The position numbers and the translations under genes are program-made. A stretch of 64,000 nucleotides of DNA. Source: Flavobacterium rakeshii (lineage in GTDB: Bacteria > Bacteroidota > Bacteroidia > Flavobacteriales > Flavobacteriaceae). Under the pieces are notes generated by a model that had not been told where the DNA came from, did not search any database, and saw only the letters and a program-made list of their open reading frames with translations. Positions within the stretch are counted from its first letter, which is position 1. Each line of letters begins with the position of its first letter. Below are positions 1-6,835 of the stretch, piece by piece. Location: the NCBI RefSeq assembly GCF_009741375.1, contig NZ_WOWP01000024.1, forward strand, positions 186,001-250,000. The letters are read 5' to 3'.

Positions 1-451
1 TTGCTTTTTGTCTCTCTTCTTCAGTCATACTGTCGTTAACTTTAGAAAGGATTCTTTTAGAAACATCGTCCATTCTTACAAAGAAACGAACAGAAAGGCT
101 TTTTGGCTTAAGCTCATCGCCTCTTGTTGGTGCCCAGTAACCATCTCTAAGGTAGTTTGCCTCAGGAGTTGAAAGCTCGGCAATAGCTTCATAACCACAG
201 TGGTGGTTTGTTAAAACCAAACCTTCTTTAGAGATAACCTCTGCAGTACATCCGCCATCAAACTGTACAATAGCGTCTTTAAGGCTGTGGTTGTTAATGC
301 TGTAAATTTCTTCAGCAGTTAACTGTAAGCCCATTTTTTGCATATCCCTGTGGTTTAAACGTTCAATGAACATTAAAAACCACATACCTTCATCTGCCCT
401 TACAGGCATTACCATGAGTGACATGGTAAGGAACAAAATAAGTTTTTTCAT
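1..451 (-). CDS. S46 family dipeptidyl-peptidase (DPP7/DPP11-like), 3' part outside the window
   Basis: The frame starts at ATG 451 and runs off the left edge, so only about the first 150 residues are visible. A hydrophobic signal peptide (MKKLILFLTMSLMVMPVRA) precedes a mature start containing DEGMWF. The segment GGCTAEVISKEGLVLTNHHC around residues 74-93 is the hallmark of peptidase family S46; the second His of NHHC is the family's catalytic histidine. S46 enzymes are periplasmic serine dipeptidyl-peptidases that supply dipeptides to peptide-using Bacteroidota. The catalytic Ser and the residue that separates DPP7 from DPP11 specificity lie outside the window. A near-consensus -7 box (TATATTCG, one mismatch) lies upstream at 545-552 on the same strand. 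Confidence 0.9.
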   Translation of the reverse strand, partial: MKKLILFLTMSLMVMPVRADEGMWFLMFIERLNHRDMQKMGLQLTAEEIYSINNHSLKDAIVQFDGGCTAEVISKEGLVLTNHHCGYEAIAELSTPEANYLRDGYWAPTRGDELKPKSLSVRFFVRMDDVSKRILSKVNDSMTEEERQKA

Positions 452-613
452 CTGATTTTTATAAGATTAAAAAGTTTAGCCAATAAGTAGCCGTATTATA
501 TATTTTGTTACACGGTTATTATCAACTTTATTGCTTTAGTGCTGCGAATATACCTCTTTTTTGAGAATTTCGTAAAATAAACACGACGTAAAAACCGCAT
601 GATTCCTTACTGT

Positions 614-646
614 TTAAAAATAAAAAAGATGCTTAATTGCATCTTT
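614..646 (-). terminator. Intrinsic terminator of the small membrane protein gene
   Basis: An 8-bp perfect stem (AAAGATGC, 625-632, with 639-646) closes a 6-nt loop. On the minus strand it is followed by a T-rich tail. It lies just past the stop of the gene that ends at 656. Confidence 0.75.
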
Positions 647-655
647 GTGTTTGGC

Positions 656-1177
656 TTAACATAAACCTCTAACCGTTTCCTTAGAAAGCAGTGATAACAG
701 AAAATCTGCTATTATCTCAAAAAAAAGAAAATCTATCATCCAAATAAAAAAAACTACGCTAATAAGTGAAATATCTCTAAATGAAAGTCTTTTAAAATTT
801 CTAACCGAAACTATACCCAAAGAAATTACTATGGATATCCAAACAAAAATTTTAAGATCTAAATTAAGGTTTTGATTTTTGTCACAAAACACAGTTATAG
901 TGAACCACAAAGACACAAACTGATAACATGCTGACAGCAGTATAAAAACCATTTGTGCATACTTATTCATTTTTTTTACCCAAACTGCAACAATTACACT
1001 CAACAGCAAGCCTGTTATGGTGGGCAACACGTAATACAAAACATTTAACCCCTCTTTACCAAGAAAACATCTGTTAAAGATTATAAAATCAAATGCGAAC
1101 CAAAAAATAATAAAAACAGGCAGCCCTATAAAAAGAATATCTAAAACAAACGATATGATTTTTTTTAACACCTCCAT
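656..1177 (-). CDS. Small integral membrane protein, function unknown
   Basis: A 173-residue protein made almost entirely of hydrophobic stretches; about five membrane segments can be picked out (near residues 10-32, 45-65, 73-95, 108-125 and 137-160). No family motif was recognised. It stands alone, with its own terminator downstream and about 165 nt from obgE upstream. The start is ATG, and KKIISFVLDI just after it looks like the beginning of the first membrane helix with a positive inside flank. It is probably an inner membrane protein; no function can be assigned from sequence. Confidence 0.6.
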   Translation of the reverse strand: MEVLKKIISFVLDILFIGLPVFIIFWFAFDFIIFNRCFLGKEGLNVLYYVLPTITGLLLSVIVAVWVKKMNKYAQMVFILLSACYQFVSLWFTITVFCDKNQNLNLDLKIFVWISIVISLGIVSVRNFKRLSFRDISLISVVFFIWMIDFLFFEIIADFLLSLLSKETVRGLC

Positions 1178-1280
1178 TAATTAACAAACATTTTAGTTTA
1201 GTGATTAACCAAATATACATGGCTGTCACTACCTTAAAACCTCAACACTACTTTTTTTAGAAAACATTAACATTTAAAAA

Positions 1281-1310
1281 CAAAAAATCCTGAGCATAGT
1301 GCTCAGGATT
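1281..1310 (-). terminator. Intrinsic terminator of the hpt-adk-CNNM-obgE operon
   Basis: A 10-bp perfect stem (AATCCTGAGC at 1286-1295 pairing with 1301-1310) with a 5-nt loop, followed on the minus strand by TTTTTTG. It sits 33 nt after the obgE stop. Confidence 0.85.
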
Positions 1311-1342
1311 CTTTTATGTATCGTTAAGATTTAAATCTTTCT

Positions 1343-2344
1343 TTATGCATTAAGCATTTTCCATAGTTTATCTTTAAGTTCAACCAGTCCCTGTTGGGCT
1401 ACCGATGAGATAAACATATAAGGCACATCTTTAAGCTCTTCGTCAAGTTGTTCTTTAAGTTCGGCTTTTAGCTCATCATCCAGCATATCGCATTTTGAAA
1501 TGGCTACCAGCCTGTCTTTATCAAGCATTTCAGGGTTATACCTTCTAAGCTCATCTACAAGTATATTATACTCCTTCTTTATATCTTCGGCATCAGCCGG
1601 AACTAAGAAAAGTAACGTAGAGTTACGCTCTATATGCCTTAAAAAGTAATGCCCAAGACCTTTACCTTCGGCAGCACCTTCTATAATCCCCGGAATATCG
1701 GCAATTACAAACGACTGATAATCCCTGTAAGCCACAATACCTAAATTAGGTTTTAATGTGGTAAAAGGATAATCGGCAATTTTTGGTTTTGCAGATGTAA
1801 GCACCGATAACAGTGTAGACTTACCTGCATTAGGGAAACCTACCAAACCAACATCGGCAAGTACTTTAAGCTCAAGGATAACATCAAGTTCCTCACCTGG
1901 TAACCCAGGTTGTGAATAACGCGGCGTTTGGTTTGTAGAGCTACGGAAGTGCCAGTTACCTAAACCTCCCTTACCTCCTTTTGCTATTATTTGTTTCTCC
2001 CCGTGTTCGGTTATTTCAAACAAAATCTCATTAGTTTCCTTATCACGAATAACCGTACCCAGAGGCACTTCAATAAACTTATCATCACCATCGGCACCGG
2101 TACTTCTGGCACTACCGCCATCTCCTCCGTGCCCGGCTTTAATGTGTCTTGCAAACTTTAAGTGAAAAAGTGTCCACAGCCCTTTATTACCTACAAGATA
2201 AACGTGACCACCACGACCACCATCACCACCATCGGGTCCGCCTTTTTCAATAAACTTTTCCCTGTGCAGGTGAGTAGACCCTTTACCTCCTTTACCTGAG
2301 GCAACATATATTTTTACGTAATCTACAAAATTCCCTTCTGTCAT
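1343..2344 (-). CDS. obgE: GTPase Obg/CgtA
   Basis: 333 residues with the two-domain Obg layout. Residues 8-158 form the glycine-rich Obg fold ([20 protein letters not shown]). The GTPase domain follows, with G1 GFPNAGKS at 169-176, the switch I region DYPFTT near 191, G3 DIPG at 216-219, G4 SKCD at 283-286 (an Asn-to-Ser variant of NKxD) and G5 SSV near 314. There is no C-terminal OCT extension, as is common in short Obg proteins. Obg is an essential ribosome-associated GTPase acting in 50S maturation and the stringent response. It is the last gene of a minus-strand run from hpt and is followed by a strong terminator. The start is ATG 2344. Confidence 0.96.
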   Translation of the reverse strand: MTEGNFVDYVKIYVASGKGGKGSTHLHREKFIEKGGPDGGDGGRGGHVYLVGNKGLWTLFHLKFARHIKAGHGGDGGSARSTGADGDDKFIEVPLGTVIRDKETNEILFEITEHGEKQIIAKGGKGGLGNWHFRSSTNQTPRYSQPGLPGEELDVILELKVLADVGLVGFPNAGKSTLLSVLTSAKPKIADYPFTTLKPNLGIVAYRDYQSFVIADIPGIIEGAAEGKGLGHYFLRHIERNSTLLFLVPADAEDIKKEYNILVDELRRYNPEMLDKDRLVAISKCDMLDDELKAELKEQLDEELKDVPYMFISSVAQQGLVELKDKLWKMLNA

Positions 2345-2427
2345 TTCTTTATGTTTCAGGTTTCAGGCGCTGGGCTGTACCCAATCCGTCACCAATTATT
2401 GTTTGTTTGCCTGCAAATTTACGCAGA

Positions 2428-3708
2428 CTATTCTTCTTTGCTAATAGATCTTACTTTTACCTTATCAATCTTAACACCATCCATTTTAAGCACTTCCAGC
2501 TCAAAGTGGTTCCATGCCAGTTTCTCACCCTGTTTAGGGATATATGAAAGTTCGGTCATTATAAGCCCACTTACAGTTGTTACCTCATAATCGGTAGTAA
2601 GCTCATCAAGATCAAAATAAGTAAGGAAGTCATGCAGCGGATAATGTCCGTCAACCGTCCATGTCCCGTCGCTATTTTCAACCAACTGGAACTCGTCATG
2701 GTAAAAGTCGGACGCATCACCAACAAGCGCTTCCAAAATATCGTTCAGGGTTATTATACCCTGGAATACTCCGTATTCATCGGTAACCAAAGCATAGTGC
2801 ACCTTTGTTTTCTTAAATATCTCAAGTGCCTTGTAAGCCGATGTATGCTCTATTAAGTATACCGGCTCTTTGGTTATTTCCTGAAGGTTGAACTGTGGTT
2901 TCTCGTAATTGGCAAAAATATCTTTTAGCAATACTACACCAACCACATCGTCCAGATTATCCTCACATACCGGATATACCGAATGCAGTTCTTCCAGCAT
3001 TATAGCTTTTATACTTTCCTTATCAGACTGAGTAGACAGGTAAGCTACCGATTTCCTGTGTGTCATTAGGGAATTTACTTTCCTGTCCCCTATATGAAAC
3101 ACACGCTCCATGATATCCTGTTCTATTTCCTGTACCTCACCACCTTCTGTTCCTTCTTTAATAATTGCCTTAATTTCTTCCTCGGTTACTTTACCATCTG
3201 CCGTAGGGCGAATGTTAAACACTTTCATTAAAAAATCGGTCGAAGAAGTAAGCAACCATATAAACGGAGCCGTGATTATGGAGATAAACTTCATAGGCAG
3301 GGCTACCATTCTTGCTATACTTTCAGGGTATGTAAGACCTATCCTTTTAGGTAAAAGTTCCCCCAGTATAAGCGAAAAAAATGTTAGTATCACTACCACT
3401 ACCCCAACAGCTATACTATCGGCATATGGAGCAAGGGCTTCAAACTTAACAATAAACGCTTCTACATCATCGGTAACTTTGTCACCACTATATATACCGG
3501 TAAGAATACCAATAAGGGTAATACCAATTTGTACCGTTGAAAGGAACTTATTAGGCGAATTGGCAAGATCCAATGCAGTTTGTGCACTGGAGTTACCTTT
3601 TTTTGCCGCTGTTTCCAGTCGGTTTTTACGTGCTGATATAAGTGCAATTTCCGACATGGAAAAAACACCGTTAAGCAGTATTAAAAATAATATTATGGCT
3701 ATTTCCAA
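2428..3708 (-). CDS. CNNM/CBS-domain membrane protein (HlyC/CorC family, DUF21)
   Basis: 426 residues. The N-terminal DUF21/CNNM transmembrane region (about 1-180) carries the family signature SEIALISARKNRLE after the first helix and GELLPKRIGL near 110-125. Two CBS domains (about 205-330) and a C-terminal CorC_HlyC domain (about 345-426, VDGHYPLHDF) follow. Members of this family are inner membrane proteins linked to Mg2+/Co2+ efflux or homeostasis; despite the 'hemolysin' name they are not toxins. The start is TTG at 3708, because an in-frame stop lies just upstream and the first helix begins at once. It starts 15 nt after the adk stop, so it is co-transcribed. GldE belongs to the same superfamily, but nothing here singles this protein out as GldE. 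Confidence 0.88.
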   Translation of the reverse strand: MEIAIILFLILLNGVFSMSEIALISARKNRLETAAKKGNSSAQTALDLANSPNKFLSTVQIGITLIGILTGIYSGDKVTDDVEAFIVKFEALAPYADSIAVGVVVVILTFFSLILGELLPKRIGLTYPESIARMVALPMKFISIITAPFIWLLTSSTDFLMKVFNIRPTADGKVTEEEIKAIIKEGTEGGEVQEIEQDIMERVFHIGDRKVNSLMTHRKSVAYLSTQSDKESIKAIMLEELHSVYPVCEDNLDDVVGVVLLKDIFANYEKPQFNLQEITKEPVYLIEHTSAYKALEIFKKTKVHYALVTDEYGVFQGIITLNDILEALVGDASDFYHDEFQLVENSDGTWTVDGHYPLHDFLTYFDLDELTTDYEVTTVSGLIMTELSYIPKQGEKLAWNHFELEVLKMDGVKIDKVKVRSISKEE

Positions 3709-3723
3709 TCGCTAGGCTTTTAG

Positions 3724-4296
3724 TTACAGCTTATCTATTATAAGGCTTAGCCTTTGAGTAACCTCAGAGATTTCACCTATACCGTTTACGGCAAAGAATT
3801 TACCCTGACCTTTGTAGTACTCAATAAGCGGAGCCGTTTTTTCGTTGTACTCCTGATAACGGTTTCTTATAAGATTCTCGTCTTGGTCGTCTGCTCTTCC
3901 GCTGGTTTTACCACGCTCCAGTAAACGTTGTACAAGTATTTCATCATCTGCCTCAAGTGCAACTGTAGCAGTCACTTCCCATCCTTTTGTTTTAAGGAAT
4001 TCATCTAAGGCATCAGCCTGTGCAACTGTTCTTGGGAAACCGTCAAAAAGAAAACCTTTAGTATCAGGATTTTTCTCTACCTCATCCTGAAGCATTTTGA
4101 TTGTTAATGCATCCGGAACAAGCTCTCCTTTATCAATAAAAACCTGCGCCTGTTTTCCAAGCTCAGTTCCGTTTTTAAGATTGTAACGGAAAACGTCTCC
4201 GGTAGAGATATGAGTTAGGTTGTATTTTTCTTTTAAAAATTCTGCCTGAGTACCTTTACCTGCACCCGGTTTTCCAAATAGTACGATATTAACCAT
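3724..4296 (-). CDS. adk: Adenylate kinase
   Basis: 190 residues. The P-loop GKPGAGKGT is at 8-16, HISTGDVFR follows near 29-37, and the NMP-binding motif GFLFDGFPRT lies near 81-90. The LID is the short type (RGKTSGRADD), without the zinc-binding insertion, as in other Bacteroidota enzymes. The enzyme interconverts ATP + AMP and 2 ADP in the cytoplasm. It lies 18 nt downstream of hpt on the same strand and 15 nt upstream of the CNNM gene. Pairing adk with hpt fits nucleotide salvage and balance. Confidence 0.97.
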   Translation of the reverse strand: MVNIVLFGKPGAGKGTQAEFLKEKYNLTHISTGDVFRYNLKNGTELGKQAQVFIDKGELVPDALTIKMLQDEVEKNPDTKGFLFDGFPRTVAQADALDEFLKTKGWEVTATVALEADDEILVQRLLERGKTSGRADDQDENLIRNRYQEYNEKTAPLIEYYKGQGKFFAVNGIGEISEVTQRLSLIIDKL

Positions 4297-4314
4297 TGTA
4301 TGTTATTAGTATAT

Positions 4315-4842
4315 TTATTTAAGTTGATAAATTTCCGGTATATTTCTCCCCAGTCCGTCATAATCAAGACCATAGCCTACAATAAACTTATTAGGGATTG
4401 AAAAGCCTGTATAATCCAGCTTTATATCTTTTTTATAAGCTTCAGGTTTAAAAAACAGGCTGGCAATTTTTAATTGCTTTACACCCCTGCCTTCAAACAT
4501 TTTTACAAGTTCTACTACTGTATTACCTGTATCTACTATATCTTCCACTATAATAACCGTGCGTCCTTCCACATTTTTATCCAGCCCTACAAGTTGCTTA
4601 ACCGTATTTGTAGATTGGGTTCCCTCATAAGATGCCAATTTTACAAAACTTACCTCACAAGGCTTTTTATAATGCTTCATAAGGTCACTTAAAAACATAA
4701 AGGCACCGTTAAGCACCCCTACAAAAACAGGAACCTCATTATTGGTATCAGCCTCTATTTGCTGCGCCATTCCGGCTATTGTTTTATCAATTTCGGCAGC
4801 AGATATAAAGGGTACAAATTGTTTATCATGAAGCTGTATCAC
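4315..4842 (-). CDS. hpt: Hypoxanthine phosphoribosyltransferase
   Basis: Purine salvage: hypoxanthine or guanine + PRPP gives IMP or GMP. The PRPP-binding motif VIIVEDIVDTGNTV is clear, as are the flexible-loop region SYEGTQST and the C-terminal VGYGLDYDG. The longest frame begins at TTG 4872, but that TTG is part of a TATATTTG promoter box (4870-4877), so it cannot be in the mRNA leader. I place the start at GTG 4842 (product begins with Met, then IQLHDKQFVPF), about 23 nt after the expected transcription start, giving 175 residues. It is the first gene of the hpt-adk-CNNM-obgE run. Confidence 0.93.
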   Translation of the reverse strand: MIQLHDKQFVPFISAAEIDKTIAGMAQQIEADTNNEVPVFVGVLNGAFMFLSDLMKHYKKPCEVSFVKLASYEGTQSTNTVKQLVGLDKNVEGRTVIIVEDIVDTGNTVVELVKMFEGRGVKQLKIASLFFKPEAYKKDIKLDYTGFSIPNKFIVGYGLDYDGLGRNIPEIYQLK

Positions 4843-4869
4843 GCTTACTAACAGGTTTGATATAATTTG

Positions 4870-4877
4870 CAAATATA
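4870..4877 (-). promoter_or_regulatory. Bacteroidota -7 promoter box for hpt operon
   Basis: TATATTTG on the minus strand exactly matches the Bacteroidota sigma-ABfr consensus TAnnTTTG. The expected transcription start is about 4865, leaving a ~23-nt leader before GTG 4842. Confidence 0.7.
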
Positions 4878-5118
4878 CTAATTAGGAATTTGCCTCATTT
4901 ATATACCGTATTATTTTGTAATAAATTATACAAATATTTCCGGATTTTGTCCGAGGAATCAATAACTAAACCTCTTTTCTAATCTATATACTGAATATCA
5001 AAAATTTAAGATTTAATTAACCTGTAGTTTTTTAGTGAAAAAAATCTTAAAATGACCTGCTACCCCATATTGCTTTATTATCTTAAAAGCTAAACCAATT
5101 AAATACCAATTATTCATT

Positions 5119-6003
5119 ATGAAAAAATTATTACTTTTTTCACTGTTCCTGATATGCGGATTAGCATCAGGACAGGAACTCACTATTGAAGGTGACACTA
5201 TGTTATGCCCCAACACCGATGGTACTGCACAAGTAGCAAATTCTACAGTTTACGAAGCTTATCAATGGTATAAAAAGGGCTATTACAGTGACACTTTTGA
5301 AGCCATTCCCGGAGCCACACAGGCATCTTTTACTTACGACTGGTATTATTACGATTTATCTGAAATTAAACTGGAAACAAAACTAAACGGAGTACATTAT
5401 GAATCAAACACTCTTTTTATTGCCACTCACATGTGGATCCCAATGTATTTAACTTACGAGCCCTCAAAAGATGTTTATTATGATGGTAGTAAAGGCACTT
5501 ATTATTTATGTGCCGGCAGCAGTTTTGTATTAAAAATAAACAGTCCTCCTTTTACCGCGAATATCCAGTGGTTTAGAAACGGGCAACCCATTCTTGGCGC
5601 TAACAGTCCGTCATACGCTATTACACAATCAGGAACGTACACTGTACAGGCTGCACCAACTATGTGTCCTGACCACATAGAAGCACCGGGAGTTGGGATC
5701 AATGTAACCTTAATAAAATGTGGTCGTAACCCTGGAATAGAACTTAAAAGCACAGCTTCAAAAATTGACATCAACGCTGTTAATATCTATCCCAACCCCA
5801 GCACAAACCACCTAAACGTAAATTTACCTGAAGATTCCGGATTAGAAGAATACACTATTACCGACCTTACCGGTAAAACATTACTTAACGGTACGCTTTC
5901 ACAAACTAGCAATATTAGCACAACAGAGCTTACCGCCGGAACTTACATCATAAAAATTGCAGGTAACGGAAACTACATTTCCAAACTGTTTATTAAAAAG
6001 TAA
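5119..6003 (+). CDS. Secreted T9SS type A sorting-domain protein, one copy of the ~186-residue unit
   Basis: 294 residues: a signal peptide at 1-19 (MKKLLLFSLFLICGLASGQ), one Ig-like tandem unit (about 20-205, starting IEGDTMLCPNTDGTA and ending with SGTYTVQAAPTMCP), a short linker, and a T9SS type A C-terminal domain (about 221-294) with NIYPNPSTNHLNV and ending KLFIKK. The unit is the same as the one repeated three times in the protein at 6836-8821, including the aromatic core ASFTYDWYYYD. The protein should be exported by Sec, cross the outer membrane by T9SS and be attached or released after cleavage by PorU. What it binds is unknown. Confidence 0.88.
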   Translation: MKKLLLFSLFLICGLASGQELTIEGDTMLCPNTDGTAQVANSTVYEAYQWYKKGYYSDTFEAIPGATQASFTYDWYYYDLSEIKLETKLNGVHYESNTLFIATHMWIPMYLTYEPSKDVYYDGSKGTYYLCAGSSFVLKINSPPFTANIQWFRNGQPILGANSPSYAITQSGTYTVQAAPTMCPDHIEAPGVGINVTLIKCGRNPGIELKSTASKIDINAVNIYPNPSTNHLNVNLPEDSGLEEYTITDLTGKTLLNGTLSQTSNISTTELTAGTYIIKIAGNGNYISKLFIKK

Positions 6004-6010
6004 GAAAGTA

Positions 6011-6041
6011 AAAAAATAAGGCGGAATTTACATCCGCCTTA
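6011..6041 (-). terminator. Terminator of the PagL-like gene
   Basis: A 9-bp perfect stem (TAAGGCGGA at 6017-6025 with 6033-6041) overlaps the stop codon of the minus-strand gene. On that strand it is followed by a run of seven T. The plus-strand side has no T tract, so it mainly serves the minus strand. Confidence 0.75.
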
Positions 6042-6647
6042 TCCTATTGGGACAATAAATCCAAATGATATATTTAAAGTATTAAACCCTGCGTTTGATT
6101 CGTTAAGCCCTGCATTTGACACATGTCTTACATTAGGCCTTACATCAAATATTACACTCCCCGTATTATAAGCCACTCCTACCCCCAACACATCATTAAA
6201 TGTAAAACCACGAGTAAGCCTTTCGGTCTCCTTCGTACTAATTGAAGGCCCTACATTTAACATTGCATAAGCCGAAATACTTTTAGAAAAATTATACTTC
6301 GCAAAAAAAGCCACATTAAAAGCATACTGATTTAAATTTTTCAACTGTGTAAACTCTCTCCGTTTCTGTTCATAATCCGGTTCATCGGGTGTTACAAAAT
6401 AAGGATTAAGCAACTGGTGTTTGGCAAAATTGATTTCGGGCTGGAAAGCCACAAGGTACTCCCATTTTTTTGAAGGGTTAAAAGAGTAATAAAACTGAAT
6501 TTGTACATAGCTGTTACTAAAAGAATAGTTACTATTACCAAATTCATTACCGAAGCCATAACAGCCTCCTACATAAAACTGCTGATTTTTGTGTACATCC
6601 TGAGCAAAAGCCCCTGTAATACATAATAACATTAATAATCTGAACAT
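6039..6647 (-). CDS. Outer membrane acyloxyacyl hydrolase, PagL-like lipid A deacylase
   Basis: 202 residues: a signal peptide (MFRLLMLLCITGAFAQ) and then alternating amphipathic strands typical of an 8-stranded outer membrane barrel. Near the C terminus, RHVSNAGLNESNAGFN (174-189) matches the PagL active-site pattern H-x-S-N-x-G...N-x-G, giving H175 and S177 as candidate catalytic residues. PagL removes the 3-O acyl chain of lipid A at the outer membrane. Twelve residues after the Ser, where Pseudomonas PagL has its catalytic Glu, this protein has Asn (N189). The fold call is therefore better supported than the activity. It lies between two related T9SS substrates but on the opposite strand. 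Confidence 0.65.
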   Translation of the reverse strand: MFRLLMLLCITGAFAQDVHKNQQFYVGGCYGFGNEFGNSNYSFSNSYVQIQFYYSFNPSKKWEYLVAFQPEINFAKHQLLNPYFVTPDEPDYEQKRREFTQLKNLNQYAFNVAFFAKYNFSKSISAYAMLNVGPSISTKETERLTRGFTFNDVLGVGVAYNTGSVIFDVRPNVRHVSNAGLNESNAGFNTLNISFGFIVPIG

Positions 6648-6835
6648 ATTTAAATTTTAACTGGTTTTTTGGTACTCCAAAATTATACAAAAACCCAAAA
6701 AAAACTGATTATCAAAACAATAAACTTTAAACGTCACACTAATAAATAAAAATGTCACACTTTGTCCGGGCTTTAACAATAGTTAAATAAGTACTGAAAA
6801 GTAATTTTACTATTCAAACTAAAAACTATGTATCT

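Noticed and set aside
2428..3708. Naming the CNNM/CBS protein GldE
   Set aside because: GldE belongs to the same superfamily, but this gene lies in an hpt-adk-obgE context and not next to gldD; the sequence has nothing that is GldE-specific.
3110..3715. A 201-codon open frame on the plus strand across the CNNM/CBS gene
   Set aside because: It is antisense to a gene with clear DUF21 and CBS motifs, has a low-complexity Ser/Thr/Ile composition and matches nothing. It is a shadow frame.
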